Below are positions 18,322 to 27,758 of a stretch of DNA of 64,000 nucleotides, one piece after another; within the stretch, counting starts at the first letter, position 1, and each line of letters opens with the position of its first letter. The notes under the pieces are model-generated. The model did no database searches and was not told the origin of the DNA. It saw only the letters and a program-made list of their open reading frames with translations. The position numbers and the translations under genes were made by a program. The DNA comes from Phil1 sp963643205 (GTDB lineage: Bacteria > Bacillota > Clostridia > Christensenellales > CAG-138), in assembly GCA_963643205.1 (NCBI GenBank), contig CAVIJJ010000001.1:149805-213804 (forward strand), given 5' to 3'.

Positions 18322-18645
18322 TCAGTGCACACCAGTCTCTTGCTTAGCGGCAAAAGGACGCTTAACGGGAGCGGATGCGCCATTACGCTTAGGCATTTCC
18401 CTAAGATCAGATATACGCTGATCAAGAGCCTCATAGTCGCTACGCAATTTGGTAAGCTCATCAGCCATATTCAGCGCCGCAAGCAACACACAATTGCCCG
18501 TGCTGAGCATGGGATATTTAAGCTTTACGTCGTCAACCCTCGCGTTTACCATATCCGCCAGAGAATCCATATACTGTTGGCTTTCGTCACCGGTAAGTTT
18601 AAATTCCATTCCGGCAATACGAACTATAGTACGATTATTATCCAT
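18322..18645 (-). CDS. zapA: Cell division protein ZapA
   Basis: ZapA is a small protein that bundles FtsZ filaments at the division ring. The 107-residue product has the family's N-terminal domain (TIVRIAGMEFKLTGDES, then QQYMDSLADMVNARV) and a C-terminal coiled coil (ADELTKLRSDYEALDQRISD). The position just ahead of mutS2 is common in Bacillota. The last 25 residues are basic and variable. The ribosome-binding site GAGGTG is at the usual distance from the ATG at 18643-18645 and lies within one copy of a repeated decamer. Confidence 0.9.
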   Translation of the reverse strand: MDNNRTIVRIAGMEFKLTGDESQQYMDSLADMVNARVDDVKLKYPMLSTGNCVLLAALNMADELTKLRSDYEALDQRISDLREMPKRNGASAPVKRPFAAKQETGVH

Positions 18646-18646
18646 A

Positions 18647-18697
18647 GATACAACACCTCGATAAAATTATACTATGTGTTGTATCAAGATGCAACAC
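18647..18697 (-). promoter_or_regulatory. zapA-mutS2 promoter flanked by three decamer repeats
   Basis: Minus strand TTGCAT (18689-18694), 17-base spacer, TATAAT (18666-18671). Three copies of one decamer surround it: GATACAACAC at 18647-18656, its exact inverted copy GTGTTGTATC at 18676-18685, and GATGCAACAC (one change) at 18688-18697. The copies cover the -35, the spacer and the start/ribosome-binding region, as expected for a repressor operator. No binding protein can be named. Confidence 0.7.
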
Positions 18698-18730
18698 TTT
18701 TCATCTATATATTGTATAAAATGGCTGAAT

Positions 18731-19450
18731 TTATTCTGCGTCATCATTTATCTCAATATCTATTGCAACGCTCTTTTCGTCCTTTGAGCCGATTGTATAA
18801 ATTCTAAAGTCCGTACTAAGTGAATTGAATGAATTGACTTTGCTGCTTTCTTCGGCTGAAATAGCGGCGCTGTGCAGCATATTAAGCGTTGTGTCTATAT
18901 CGTCTGATCCCCCACTTAATGCTGTTAATAAAGCGTTGAGCATTATACGTACTTCATTACAGTGCCCTTCATAATTGCTGTATTCTTTATTATAAATGTA
19001 TTGCTGTATCGGGGTAAGATCTCCGTCAGGCTTATCCGGTTCACTTACAACGGAATATTGAATTTCAATCGTGTTAAATACGCCATCGGTACTTTCAAAG
19101 TTTATTTCAATGCTGAATAGGTCACTTGAAATTGTATATTCTTCTTTGCCGGCATCCGCATATATCATTTGCGAAGTGCTGTTCGGCCATTCGGCTAAAA
19201 TTGCTTCAACTATATCGGCAGGTTCGGATAACGTGTCATAAAACTCGTCAGTATCGCTATTTTCACCTATAACGGTATAATCATCATATTCGGTATTGCC
19301 TTTTGATAATCCGATTGAAGCAAGCATTTCAGAACCTTTGTCGGTCATCAAAAAAAGCATTATGCCAATCAGCAAAATGATAGCAGTAAGAAGAGTATTT
19401 GCCAGCTTTTCTTTCTTGGCGCTGCTTTTTTGATCTTTCTTATCCATCAA
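18731..19450 (-). CDS. Hypothetical membrane-anchored protein
   Basis: A 239-residue protein with a lysine-rich cytoplasmic start, one transmembrane helix at about 18-38 (TLLTAIILLIGIMLFL), and an acidic outer domain with alternating polar and hydrophobic stretches (for example YTISSDLFSIEINFES). I recognise no family. It overlaps the end of the RluD-like gene by 11 bases and is the last gene of the long phoH-to-here run. Its final residues are acidic (IDIEINDDAE). The function is open. Confidence 0.6.
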   Translation of the reverse strand: MMDKKDQKSSAKKEKLANTLLTAIILLIGIMLFLMTDKGSEMLASIGLSKGNTEYDDYTVIGENSDTDEFYDTLSEPADIVEAILAEWPNSTSQMIYADAGKEEYTISSDLFSIEINFESTDGVFNTIEIQYSVVSEPDKPDGDLTPIQQYIYNKEYSNYEGHCNEVRIMLNALLTALSGGSDDIDTTLNMLHSAAISAEESSKVNSFNSLSTDFRIYTIGSKDEKSVAIDIEINDDAE

Positions 19451-20432
19451 ATTCAGCCTCGTCTATCAATTTATCCAAATCAGTATTTGCATCAAGCCCG
19501 GCTTTTTTTAATGCCTGTACGAACCATTCGGGTACAGGCGCACGGAACGTTATTAGCTTGTTTGATGATGGATGCGTTAGCGTGAGCCTGGCGGCATGCA
19601 GTGCCTGCCCATCAAGGCCCAGACTGTTTTTTTCGGAACCGTATACGCAGTCTCCCGCCACAGGGTGCTTAATATACGCCATATGTACTCTTATTTGGTG
19701 AGTTCGCCCGGTTTCCAGCTTAGCCGCTATAAGCGTATAATTTCCAAGCCTTTCAAGCACACTAAAGTGAGTTATCGCGCTGCGTCCATCCGGTCTTACG
19801 GCCATTTTTTTCCTGTCAATCTTGTGCCGACCGATCGGGGCGTTAACGGTTCCGACATCTTCCTTTATGTTGCCCATAACCAATGCCAAATATACCCGCC
19901 CCGCCTCATGAGTTTTCATTTGAGCGGCAAGGTTCCTGTGCGCGTTATCGTTTTTAGCTATTACTATCAGTCCGGAGGTTAGCTTGTCTATTCTATGTAC
20001 AATACCCGGGCGCAGCTCTCCGCCTATACCGGACAAATCTTTTATGTGATACATGATCGCATTTACCAATGTACCCGATTCATTTCCGGGCGCCGGATGA
20101 ACAACCATGCCTTTGGGTTTATCTATAACAGCGATATCTTTGTCTTCATATACTATAGACAAAGGAATATCTTCAGCCTTAAGCTCGGTAACCGCGGGCA
20201 AAGAGATAAAAAGCTCCACCTCATCGTTATTCTTAAGCTTATACCCTGCCTTTGTTTCCTCTTTGCCGTTCACGCAGGCGTTCCCGTCTTCTATAAGTTG
20301 TTTAACGTAGGAACGCGTTTCTCCGCAAATGGATGCAAGAAGAACATCAAGTCTTTCTCCTCCTAAAGCCAAGGCCTTTATCGTTCGACCATACTCACTG
20401 TATTCTATTGTGGGCGAGTTCGGCTTTTCCAT
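19440..20432 (-). CDS. rluD: RluA-family 23S rRNA pseudouridine synthase
   Basis: This 330-residue enzyme isomerises uridines in RNA. It has an N-terminal S4-like RNA-binding domain (ERLDVLLASICGETRSYVKQ), then the catalytic domain with the active aspartate in VHRIDKLTSGLIVIAK and later GRTHQIRVHMAYIKHPVAGD. The length and the position directly after lspA match the Bacillota RluD-type enzyme (YlyB), but assignment within the RluA/C/D group is by context only. It starts 8 bases after the lspA stop. GAGGAG lies about 15 bases before the ATG, overlapping the lspA end; AAAGG is closer. Confidence 0.9.
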   Translation of the reverse strand: MEKPNSPTIEYSEYGRTIKALALGGERLDVLLASICGETRSYVKQLIEDGNACVNGKEETKAGYKLKNNDEVELFISLPAVTELKAEDIPLSIVYEDKDIAVIDKPKGMVVHPAPGNESGTLVNAIMYHIKDLSGIGGELRPGIVHRIDKLTSGLIVIAKNDNAHRNLAAQMKTHEAGRVYLALVMGNIKEDVGTVNAPIGRHKIDRKKMAVRPDGRSAITHFSVLERLGNYTLIAAKLETGRTHQIRVHMAYIKHPVAGDCVYGSEKNSLGLDGQALHAARLTLTHPSSNKLITFRAPVPEWFVQALKKAGLDANTDLDKLIDEAEFDG

Positions 20433-20440
20433 CTGCCTTT

Positions 20441-20944
20441 TTATTTCTCCTCGTCAATATCATTCCCACTATGCTTTTTACCGTAATTATCGAAGTAAGT
20501 TTTTCCCTTAAAAAACAACACATCTATTATCAGTATTGCGGCACCTACGCAAATCGCGCTGTCCGCTACATTGAACACAGGGAAGTCAATCAATTCAAAG
20601 TAAATCATATCCCGCACATAGCCAAGAATCACTCTGTCGATAAAATTGCCAAGCGCTCCGGCAAATATGAGTGCAAGAGAAATTCTCATCAGAGCATGCA
20701 TTTTAGAGTATTCCTTAATCATGAAATACGCAAGCGCACCGCAAGCCAAAATGGTTGCAATTATAAAGAAAGCCTGCGCATTTTGGAGTATGCCGAATGC
20801 GGCTCCGCGATTTTCGACATAAGTAATGGACAGCACGCCCTTTATAATATCTATACCCTCACCAAGTTTGAGAGCTCCCGCGCTGACTATTTTGGTAATT
20901 TGATCCAGCACGACCACGGCAAGTATTACAATTATGCTCAGCAT
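20441..20944 (-). CDS. lspA: Lipoprotein signal peptidase (SPase II)
   Basis: LspA cleaves signal peptides from prolipoproteins in the membrane. It would mature the lipoproteins encoded nearby, such as the solute-binding protein just upstream. The 167-residue protein has four hydrophobic helices and the conserved blocks VLDQITKIV, NRGAAFGIL, GNFIDRV and FNVADS, with the two catalytic aspartates in FID and ADS. I start at the ATG at 20942-20944 because GGGGGA lies 7 bases upstream; extending 24 codons further gives a hydrophilic leader unlike the family. Confidence 0.93.
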   Translation of the reverse strand: MLSIIVILAVVVLDQITKIVSAGALKLGEGIDIIKGVLSITYVENRGAAFGILQNAQAFFIIATILACGALAYFMIKEYSKMHALMRISLALIFAGALGNFIDRVILGYVRDMIYFELIDFPVFNVADSAICVGAAILIIDVLFFKGKTYFDNYGKKHSGNDIDEEK

Positions 20945-20997
20945 AAATATTCCCCCATATTTTCTGGATGCTATTTTATCATGCATCGCTATTTCAA

Positions 20998-22635
20998 TCA
21001 ACTTTCGATATACCAATTTGAAACGTTGCTCAACAAATCGGGTTCTCGTTCATTTTCAAGTCCTTTAACCGACGCATGGTACAGAATACTCGAAAGCCTA
21101 AAATACAGCGTAATGAACGGAACATTCTCCACAAAGCTTGTCTGCAGCGCATCGGCGGCGCTGCGGCAAGAGGATTCGTCACGAGCTGTATTGAGGGCTC
21201 GTGCCAATGAGGATAGGTCATCATTTCTGTACCCGCCGTAATTATAAGCACCATTATAGTCTATATACGGCAATATATCGCAATCTCTTGACAGATTAAA
21301 TCCCACAAGGGCGATGTCAAATTCTTTGTTTTCAAGCTTTTGAATATATTCGCTGTTATCATCTCCAAGAGTATATCCTGCCGTAACAATTTCAACATGT
21401 ATACCTATCTCCTCAAGCTGATCGGCAATAACACCAGCCGCGGTTTCTCTGGCTGAATCGGTAGTCTTATTTACCAATAGCTTTAACGTAAGCTCATCGT
21501 AATAGTGACCATCCTTTTCAACGTAACCATCGCCATCGGAGTCCTTCCAGCCGGCTTGTTCAAGCAAGCTTAAAGCGAGCTCGGTATTATAGTCATAAAC
21601 CTTTGACTTGCTGTTATAAAGCCAGCTGTCCGGCGCTATCGGAACATCGCAAGCCCTGGCGCGATTCATGTAAACGTTTGTGATTATTGTGCTTCGATTT
21701 ATGGCATATGCAATTGCCTGCCGAACGAGCACATCATTAAGATTCTCATTATTGTAGTTAAAAAGCATAACTTCGGCAGTCTGTGTCATAACATCCGTTA
21801 CGTTTGTTACGCCGTCCTCGCGATAACGTCCTACGGAAAGTGAAGATGTAAATACCATATCCAACTGACCGGCGACATATGAAGCAATAGAAACCTCGTT
21901 ACTGCTCCTTTGATAAAACTCTATTTTCTGTATATAGGGTTCTTCCTTCCACCAATTTTGGTTTATCTCAAGCACAGCCTTTTCGTCCGTTACAGACGAA
22001 ATATAATATGGGCCGGTTCCTGCGCCGTATTGTGAAGTGGATGTTGTTGGTGATTCAACAATAGGAAAATTCAGAGCATACAAAGAAGACAAGCCTTGTT
22101 GCTTCATGGTTACAATAACGCTTCCGTTTTCTCCCACCGAGATGCTGTCTATTTTGTCCGCAACGTAGGAATAGTATCCACCGTTTTGCTTAATGCGGTC
22201 AAACGAGTATATAACATCTTCAGCCGTCACCCTTGCGCCGGTATCTTGCCAACGGGCAGAAGAACGTAAATTCATCGTCCAAATAAGGCCGGTATCGTCA
22301 CAGCTCCAGTTTTCAGCAAGTTTAGGCGATACAACCCCGGTTTGATCAATAACAATTAAGCTTTCGTATATCAAAGAAAAGAATCCCAGCATTTCTTTGG
22401 TGTTTACTGAAATAGGATCGGAAGTATCGGCATTTTCAGGCATTGCCAGCCTAAGTGTGCCGCCGCACACCGGTTCCGGGGAAGGTGTTGGTGCAAGCAA
22501 AGCTGCGGATTCTTCAGGAACATCTTCTGCCGTATCGTTTTGCTGTGTTGCCGCACAGCCACAGGAAATTGTTGTCAAAGCGGCCAGAAACAGAGCGAGA
22601 AGTCTTTTTATTTTAACTGCAAAGTTCTTTTTCAT
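20998..22635 (-). CDS. Peptide-type ABC solute-binding lipoprotein (family 5)
   Basis: The 545-residue product has a lysine-rich start, a hydrophobic stretch and a lipobox ending at a cysteine near residue 25-27 (TTISCGCAAT). A mature sequence like oligopeptide/nickel-binding proteins follows: CGGTLRLAMPENADTSDP, LAENWSCDDTGLIWTMNLRS and VRQAIAYAINRSTII. Such proteins capture peptides or other solutes outside the cell and hand them to a permease. No permease or ATPase genes are adjacent, so it is an orphan. It overlaps the transglycosylase gene upstream by 23 bases; both act outside the membrane, and a link to peptidoglycan-fragment capture is only an inference. Confidence 0.88.
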   Translation of the reverse strand: MKKNFAVKIKRLLALFLAALTTISCGCAATQQNDTAEDVPEESAALLAPTPSPEPVCGGTLRLAMPENADTSDPISVNTKEMLGFFSLIYESLIVIDQTGVVSPKLAENWSCDDTGLIWTMNLRSSARWQDTGARVTAEDVIYSFDRIKQNGGYYSYVADKIDSISVGENGSVIVTMKQQGLSSLYALNFPIVESPTTSTSQYGAGTGPYYISSVTDEKAVLEINQNWWKEEPYIQKIEFYQRSSNEVSIASYVAGQLDMVFTSSLSVGRYREDGVTNVTDVMTQTAEVMLFNYNNENLNDVLVRQAIAYAINRSTIITNVYMNRARACDVPIAPDSWLYNSKSKVYDYNTELALSLLEQAGWKDSDGDGYVEKDGHYYDELTLKLLVNKTTDSARETAAGVIADQLEEIGIHVEIVTAGYTLGDDNSEYIQKLENKEFDIALVGFNLSRDCDILPYIDYNGAYNYGGYRNDDLSSLARALNTARDESSCRSAADALQTSFVENVPFITLYFRLSSILYHASVKGLENEREPDLLSNVSNWYIES

Positions 22636-23227
22636 ATAATTTGCTGTATTTCTCCTTTGCGGACTGCACTTTTATGGCGTAATCCGCTGTTTCGGTATAC
22701 GGGATATTTTCAAGGCCATTTATGCCGGCATATTGCGGATCTTTCAGCCACTTATCTACGTTGCCCGGGCCCGCGTTATAAGCGTATAACGCCATGCGTT
22801 CATTGCCGCCGTATTTATCAAGTAAATACCTAATATACCAGCAACCGAGCCTGATATTAAGAAGGGGCTCTTTAAGCCTCTCTTCGCTGTAATTCGACAC
22901 GTCCAGTTTGGAGGCTATCCATTCCCCTGTTGATGGCATTATCTGCATCAGGCCTATTGCTCCTTTGGGCGATACAACCTGAGCTCTGTTTGAACTCTCG
23001 GTTTGTATAACCGCCGCAACAAGGCACGGATCAAGCGAAAATTCATCGGCGCATGCAAGTATCTCATCCGGATAAAGAAGCTTATATGTACGGCGATCGA
23101 GAATATTTTTAGCTGTAATTGCGCAAAAAACAATCAAAAACGATACGACAACGCTAATAGCAGCATAAACCATACGTTTGTGCTTTTTCGTTACGTTTTT
23201 GCATTTTATACGCTTACAGGAAGGCAT
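22613..23227 (-). CDS. SLT-type lytic transglycosylase, membrane anchored
   Basis: A 204-residue protein with a basic start, one transmembrane helix at about 19-39 and an outer lysozyme-like SLT domain. The catalytic glutamate sits in AAVIQTESSNRAQV, followed by the family blocks SPKGAIGLMQIMPSTG and LYAYNAGPGNVDKWL. It would cleave glycan strands to 1,6-anhydro products. It lies 10 bases after coaE and overlaps the solute-binding protein gene. Placement in a coaE-to-lspA chain of housekeeping genes is seen in other Clostridia to my knowledge. Confidence 0.9.
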   Translation of the reverse strand: MPSCKRIKCKNVTKKHKRMVYAAISVVVSFLIVFCAITAKNILDRRTYKLLYPDEILACADEFSLDPCLVAAVIQTESSNRAQVVSPKGAIGLMQIMPSTGEWIASKLDVSNYSEERLKEPLLNIRLGCWYIRYLLDKYGGNERMALYAYNAGPGNVDKWLKDPQYAGINGLENIPYTETADYAIKVQSAKEKYSKLYEKELCS

Positions 23228-23236
23228 AAAGCTACC

Positions 23237-23845
23237 TCAAATATTTTCTTGTGCGCATCGCTTATAAAGCTCATCAATTTGCGCGTAAAGCTTTTCAAGC
23301 GTTGAACTGTTGTCAATCACTTCGTTGCTGTACTTTAGCTTTTCATCTTCGCTCATCTGAGCGCGGATACGCATTTCAGCCTGTTCAGCGGTGCAATTAT
23401 CACGCCTTATTATGCGCTCAATTCTCACATTTTCCGGTGCCGTAACAAGCCATACGCTGTCTACAAATTCGTTCCACCCTACCTCTATCAGCAGCGGCAC
23501 ATCCCAAACAACAACGCGGTTCGGGTTATTTCTTATTTCAGCCGCTGTCTTATCTTCCAGCGTATTCAATACCGCCGGATGTATTATAGAGTTGAGCAAA
23601 AGTCGCTTTTCTTTATCGGCAAAAACCAATTTAGCCATAGCTTTTCTGTTAAGCGTACCGTCCGGGTTTGTTATGCTGCCGCCAAATGAAGCAATAATTT
23701 GCTTTAGTCCCTCCGTTCCCGGTTCGACGACCTGCCGAGATATAATGTCCGCATCAAGCACAAGAGCGCCCAATTTTTTCAGATGCTCTGATACGGTAGA
23801 TTTTCCGGATCCTATCGTTCCTGTAAGACCTATTATCATAAGCAA
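23237..23845 (-). CDS. coaE: Dephospho-CoA kinase
   Basis: CoaE carries out the last step of coenzyme A synthesis, phosphorylating the 3'-hydroxyl of dephospho-CoA. The 202-residue sequence has a P-loop GLTGTIGSGKSTV near the start, then the CoaE blocks VLDADIISRQVVEPGTEG, DKEKRLLLNSIIHPAV and VVWDVPLLIEVGW, and a lid region with RIIRRDNCTAEQAEMRI. It lies 15 bases after polA, a pairing widespread in Bacillota. Length is normal. Confidence 0.95.
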   Translation of the reverse strand: MLMIIGLTGTIGSGKSTVSEHLKKLGALVLDADIISRQVVEPGTEGLKQIIASFGGSITNPDGTLNRKAMAKLVFADKEKRLLLNSIIHPAVLNTLEDKTAAEIRNNPNRVVVWDVPLLIEVGWNEFVDSVWLVTAPENVRIERIIRRDNCTAEQAEMRIRAQMSEDEKLKYSNEVIDNSSTLEKLYAQIDELYKRCAQENI

Positions 23846-23860
23846 TCGCTACCTTTTTAC

Positions 23861-26425
23861 TTATTTGGTATCGAACCAGCTATGTCCCATATGCACATCA
23901 GCCAGCAGAGGCACTTTCAGCTTTATTACATTTTCCATGCAGTCCTTAAGTATTTCGGCTATTAAATCGGCTTCTTCTTCAACAGCGTCTATTATCAGCT
24001 CATCGTGTACCTGCAAATTGAGTACGGACTTTAAGCCACGTTCCTTAAGTTCATTGCTCACGCGCACCATGGCCAGCTTTATTATATCCGCGGCTGTGCC
24101 TTGTATCGGCATATTCATAGCCACACGCTCGCCAAATGAACGCGTATTGTAATTGGAGGATTTAAGCTCCGGCACTTCTCGCCTTCTGCCGAAAAGCGTA
24201 ACCGCATATCCTTGCTGTTTCGCTTTTTCAATACATTCGTTTAAGTATGCATGCACACGAGGATAACGCGAAAAATAAAGTTCTATATATCGTGCAGCCT
24301 CTTTTCGCGATATGCCCAATTGCTTTGCAAGGCCAAAGTCACTTATCCCGTATACTATGCCGAAATTCACGGCTTTCGCCGCACTGCGCATCTCACCGGT
24401 TACGTTTTCAAACGGAACTCCAAATACCTCACTTGCTGTTTTGCGGTGAATATCTGCCCCTTCTATAAACGCACGGCACATTCCTTCATCCTCACTCATT
24501 GCCGCAAGCAGTCTAAGCTCAATTTGAGAATAATCGGCATCCACCAATACTCTGCCTTCGCTTGCTACAAACGCCTTACGAATCTCTCTTCCGAGGCTTG
24601 TGCGCACAGGAATGTTTTGCAGATTGGGTTCAGTGCTCGATATTCTGCCGGTAGCCGTAACGTTTTGGTTAAACCGAGTATGAACTCGTCCTTGCTTATC
24701 TATAAGCGGAAGCATGCCGTCTATAAAGGTTGAGCAAAGCTTTGTAAGTGTCTTATACTCCAGTATTTTCCCAACTATGGGATGCTGATCTATAAGGCCA
24801 TCAAGTACTTCCGAATCGGTTGAATACCCGCGTTTTGTTTTCTTTGTCGGAGGCAACCCCAATTTTTCAAAAAGGATCGTCCCCAACTGCTTGGGTGACA
24901 GTATGTTGAATTTTTCTCCGGCGCAGTCGTATATATCCTTTTCAAGCTGCGAAGCGCGAGCATTAAGCCCTTCGCTCATCGAAATAAGCGTGTTTCTGTC
25001 AACGGAGAAACCGGTACATTCCATGTCGTAGAGTACATTCACCAAAGGCAGCTCGATTTCATTGAACAGCTTCTGCAGATTATTTGATTTAAGCTCTGTC
25101 ATCAGCTCATCTTTTAAGCGCATGAGCGCGGCTGAACCGCATTCAGAGGAATTCAGTCGTTCGGCCGAAAGCGTTTTTAAGTTCGTTGCAGGATGAATTG
25201 CGTGCAGCAGATAGTCGGCTATCATAGCATCAAAGCATACATTGGATATACTAATCCCAAAGTTTGATGCGATATGCCTCATCGATTTACTGTCGAAGAA
25301 TACTTTGGCAACAGTGCCGTCTTCCAATATAGGCTTAAGTGACGCGTATACATCATTTTCACTAAGGCCCATATCCAGCAGGGTTTGCCCGAGAACTATA
25401 TCGTATTGTGTTTCACAGTCTATGCTGACGCTGAACACTCCGTCAAGGTGGAATGCTGCTACGCTTGTTTTAGCAAGTTTATGGCAAAGCTCTTCAAGTG
25501 AAGCCATGTTATCAATTACTATATGCTTTGCCGTAAATGTTGAAACCTGATTTTCATTTGAAGTCATCTTATTATGCGGTATTCGCTCTATCAGATTTCT
25601 AAGTTCAAGCTCTCGCATCATTGATATGCCGCCACAAAGCTTGCTTTGATCAAACTTTGTATCGTCAAGCGTTATTTCAACCGGTGCCGCGGTATTTATA
25701 GTGCCGAGATAATAGCTCATCCTTGCGCTTTCGGCACCGTTTATCAGCTTTTGATTTAACGCTCCTTTTTCGTCGCAGGCGTGGGAAAGCGTATTTTCCA
25801 TTGTGCCGTATTTTGAAAGCAACTTAAGCGCGGTTTTTTCGCCTATTCCCGGTATACCCGGGATATTATCGGAACTATCGCCCATTAGAGCTTTTAGATC
25901 TATCATACGCTTCGGTTCAAGGCCGTACTGCTCCATTAAGGTTGCTTCATCGTATTCAACCGTTTCAGTTATGCCTTTTTTGGTCATGAGTACATGCGTA
26001 TGCTCATTTACAAGCTGAAAAGCATCTCTATCCCCGGTAACAAGCAGTGCATCCACATTGTTTTCGTTGGCAATGCGCGCAAATGTACCTAGTATATCAT
26101 CTGCTTCATAGCTTTGGCATTGGCATATAGTAACACCCATCTGGGGCAGTAATTCACGAATAAGCGAAAGCTGCGTTCTTAATTCATCAGGAGTTGCTTT
26201 TCTTCCGGCCTTGTATTCGCTGTATTTTTCGTGTCTAAATGTAGGTCCGTGCATATCAAACGCTACGAGCATATATTCAGGCTCCCGCTTAGCTAATTTA
26301 AGCAGCATGCTTATGAATCCATATATGGCGCCGGTAGGAGTACCGGCTCTGTTGGTCATATCAGGTAGAGCATAATAAGCCCTATGCATAAGGCTGTTAC
26401 CATCTATCGCTATAAGCTTAGGCAT
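23861..26425 (-). CDS. polA: DNA polymerase I
   Basis: An 854-residue DNA polymerase I for repair and Okazaki-fragment processing. The N-terminal 5'-3' nuclease (about 1-290) has AIDGNSLMHRAYYALPDM, VTGDRDAFQLV and GDSSDNIPGIPGIGEKTA. The middle domain keeps the exonuclease fold, but the acidic DxE motif is replaced (AAFHLDG), so proofreading is probably lost, as in other Bacillota enzymes. The polymerase has motif A DYSQIELRLLA, the finger helix RSAAKAVNFGIVYGIS and motif C QVHDELIID. I favour the ATG at 26423-26425 (the TTG one codon earlier is possible), with GAGGTG inside the end of pdp upstream. Confidence 0.96.
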   Translation of the reverse strand: MPKLIAIDGNSLMHRAYYALPDMTNRAGTPTGAIYGFISMLLKLAKREPEYMLVAFDMHGPTFRHEKYSEYKAGRKATPDELRTQLSLIRELLPQMGVTICQCQSYEADDILGTFARIANENNVDALLVTGDRDAFQLVNEHTHVLMTKKGITETVEYDEATLMEQYGLEPKRMIDLKALMGDSSDNIPGIPGIGEKTALKLLSKYGTMENTLSHACDEKGALNQKLINGAESARMSYYLGTINTAAPVEITLDDTKFDQSKLCGGISMMRELELRNLIERIPHNKMTSNENQVSTFTAKHIVIDNMASLEELCHKLAKTSVAAFHLDGVFSVSIDCETQYDIVLGQTLLDMGLSENDVYASLKPILEDGTVAKVFFDSKSMRHIASNFGISISNVCFDAMIADYLLHAIHPATNLKTLSAERLNSSECGSAALMRLKDELMTELKSNNLQKLFNEIELPLVNVLYDMECTGFSVDRNTLISMSEGLNARASQLEKDIYDCAGEKFNILSPKQLGTILFEKLGLPPTKKTKRGYSTDSEVLDGLIDQHPIVGKILEYKTLTKLCSTFIDGMLPLIDKQGRVHTRFNQNVTATGRISSTEPNLQNIPVRTSLGREIRKAFVASEGRVLVDADYSQIELRLLAAMSEDEGMCRAFIEGADIHRKTASEVFGVPFENVTGEMRSAAKAVNFGIVYGISDFGLAKQLGISRKEAARYIELYFSRYPRVHAYLNECIEKAKQQGYAVTLFGRRREVPELKSSNYNTRSFGERVAMNMPIQGTAADIIKLAMVRVSNELKERGLKSVLNLQVHDELIIDAVEEEADLIAEILKDCMENVIKLKVPLLADVHMGHSWFDTK

Positions 26426-26428
26426 CAA

Positions 26429-27742
26429 TCAATTCACCTCTTTATAAATCAAAGGAACCTTTGCCGGTTCATCATTGTCTATTTTAATCGCATCAAGAAG
26501 AATTCTTTTTGCTTCATCAAGCCTTGAATCATTGTTTACATACAGCGTTGCCAAACTATCGGCAGTTGTTATTTTTGATCCGAGGCTTATATGCATAACC
26601 AAACCGGCTGAGTAGTCTATACTATCCCCTCGTTTGGCACGACCTGCGCCAAGCATCTGCGCCGCTATGCCGATTCTATCCGTTTGCATATGGCTTACAT
26701 AGCCGTTTTTTGCGGGATATATATCAATTTTTCTTGAAATACGCTCAATCATTTTGCGAGGATTTACTATAAATTCATCCTCTCCGCCCAAAGCGCTTAG
26801 CATAAGCTGTAGTTTCTTCAAGGCCTCACCGGACTTGAGAGCAAGCATTAGCCTTGTCTGCGCTTCATTAGTATCTTTTGCAAGGCCGGAAAGCGTAAGT
26901 GCTTTGTTGGCAATGGCCAGGCTTAAAGTAAGCAGCCGGTTTCCCGCACAAAGCTTATTTGACAAAGCATCATAAACCTCTATTATTTCAAGCGCATTGC
27001 CGATAGCCGATCCCAAGGGCTGATTCATATCCGTTATTATGGCAGATGTGCACCTTCCGGCGCGTTTACCTATATCTACCATAGTGACGGCAAGCTTTTC
27101 GGCATCTTCTATATCATGCATAAAAGCACCGCTGCCTGTTTTTACGTCCAGTATTATGGCATCGGAACCCAGCGCAAGTTTTTTGCTCATTATGCTGGAA
27201 GCAATAAGCGGAATACTCTCCACCGTACCCGTTACATCTCTAAGAGCATACATCAGTTTATCTGCGGGAACAAAGCTATCTGTTTGTCCGGCGATGCACA
27301 AACCAATATCAGAAACAATTTTTTTGAAGTGCTCCATATCTAATGTAGTGCTTAAAGATGGTATGGATTCAAGCTTATCGAGTGTGCCGCCGGTATGTCC
27401 GAGCCCGCGCCCACTGAGCATAATCGCATTGCCGCCACAGGCAGCAACAAGCGGGGCCACAATTAACGAAGCGGAATCCGCAACACCGCCGGTAGAATGT
27501 TTGTCTATCTTAATGCCCTTAATATCACTTAAATCCAGGCTATCTCCGGAATTTTTCATTGCCATGGTCAAATCGGTGATCTGCTCAGCTGCCATCCCCT
27601 TTAGACATACAGCCATCATCCATGCCGACATTTGATAATCCGGAATTTCTCCGTTTGTAAATCCGTTTACTAAGAACGTTATTTCATCCTTACTCAGCGG
27701 TTCGCCGCGACGGGCCTTCATTATCAGATCAACCGTTCTCAT
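26429..27742 (-). CDS. pdp: Pyrimidine-nucleoside phosphorylase
   Basis: This 437-residue enzyme splits thymidine, uridine or deoxyuridine with phosphate, giving the base and (deoxy)ribose-1-phosphate. The glycosyltransferase family 3 phosphate-binding motif KIDKHSTGGVADSAS is clear, followed by MLSGRGLGHTGGTLDKLES and DVKTGSGAFM. The C-terminal domain with SIDYSAGLVMHISLGSKI is typical of this group. It lies between era and polA, touching polA. Cytidine deaminase is three genes upstream, and the two enzymes act in the same pyrimidine salvage route. Pdp and thymidine phosphorylase (DeoA) are hard to separate by eye. Confidence 0.92.
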   Translation of the reverse strand: MRTVDLIMKARRGEPLSKDEITFLVNGFTNGEIPDYQMSAWMMAVCLKGMAAEQITDLTMAMKNSGDSLDLSDIKGIKIDKHSTGGVADSASLIVAPLVAACGGNAIMLSGRGLGHTGGTLDKLESIPSLSTTLDMEHFKKIVSDIGLCIAGQTDSFVPADKLMYALRDVTGTVESIPLIASSIMSKKLALGSDAIILDVKTGSGAFMHDIEDAEKLAVTMVDIGKRAGRCTSAIITDMNQPLGSAIGNALEIIEVYDALSNKLCAGNRLLTLSLAIANKALTLSGLAKDTNEAQTRLMLALKSGEALKKLQLMLSALGGEDEFIVNPRKMIERISRKIDIYPAKNGYVSHMQTDRIGIAAQMLGAGRAKRGDSIDYSAGLVMHISLGSKITTADSLATLYVNNDSRLDEAKRILLDAIKIDNDEPAKVPLIYKEVN

Positions 27743-27758
27743 GGCAATATTTCCTTTC

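Noticed and set aside
23861..26425. Active proofreading in DNA polymerase I
   Set aside because: The exonuclease acidic motif is replaced, as in other Bacillota enzymes, so only the fold remains.
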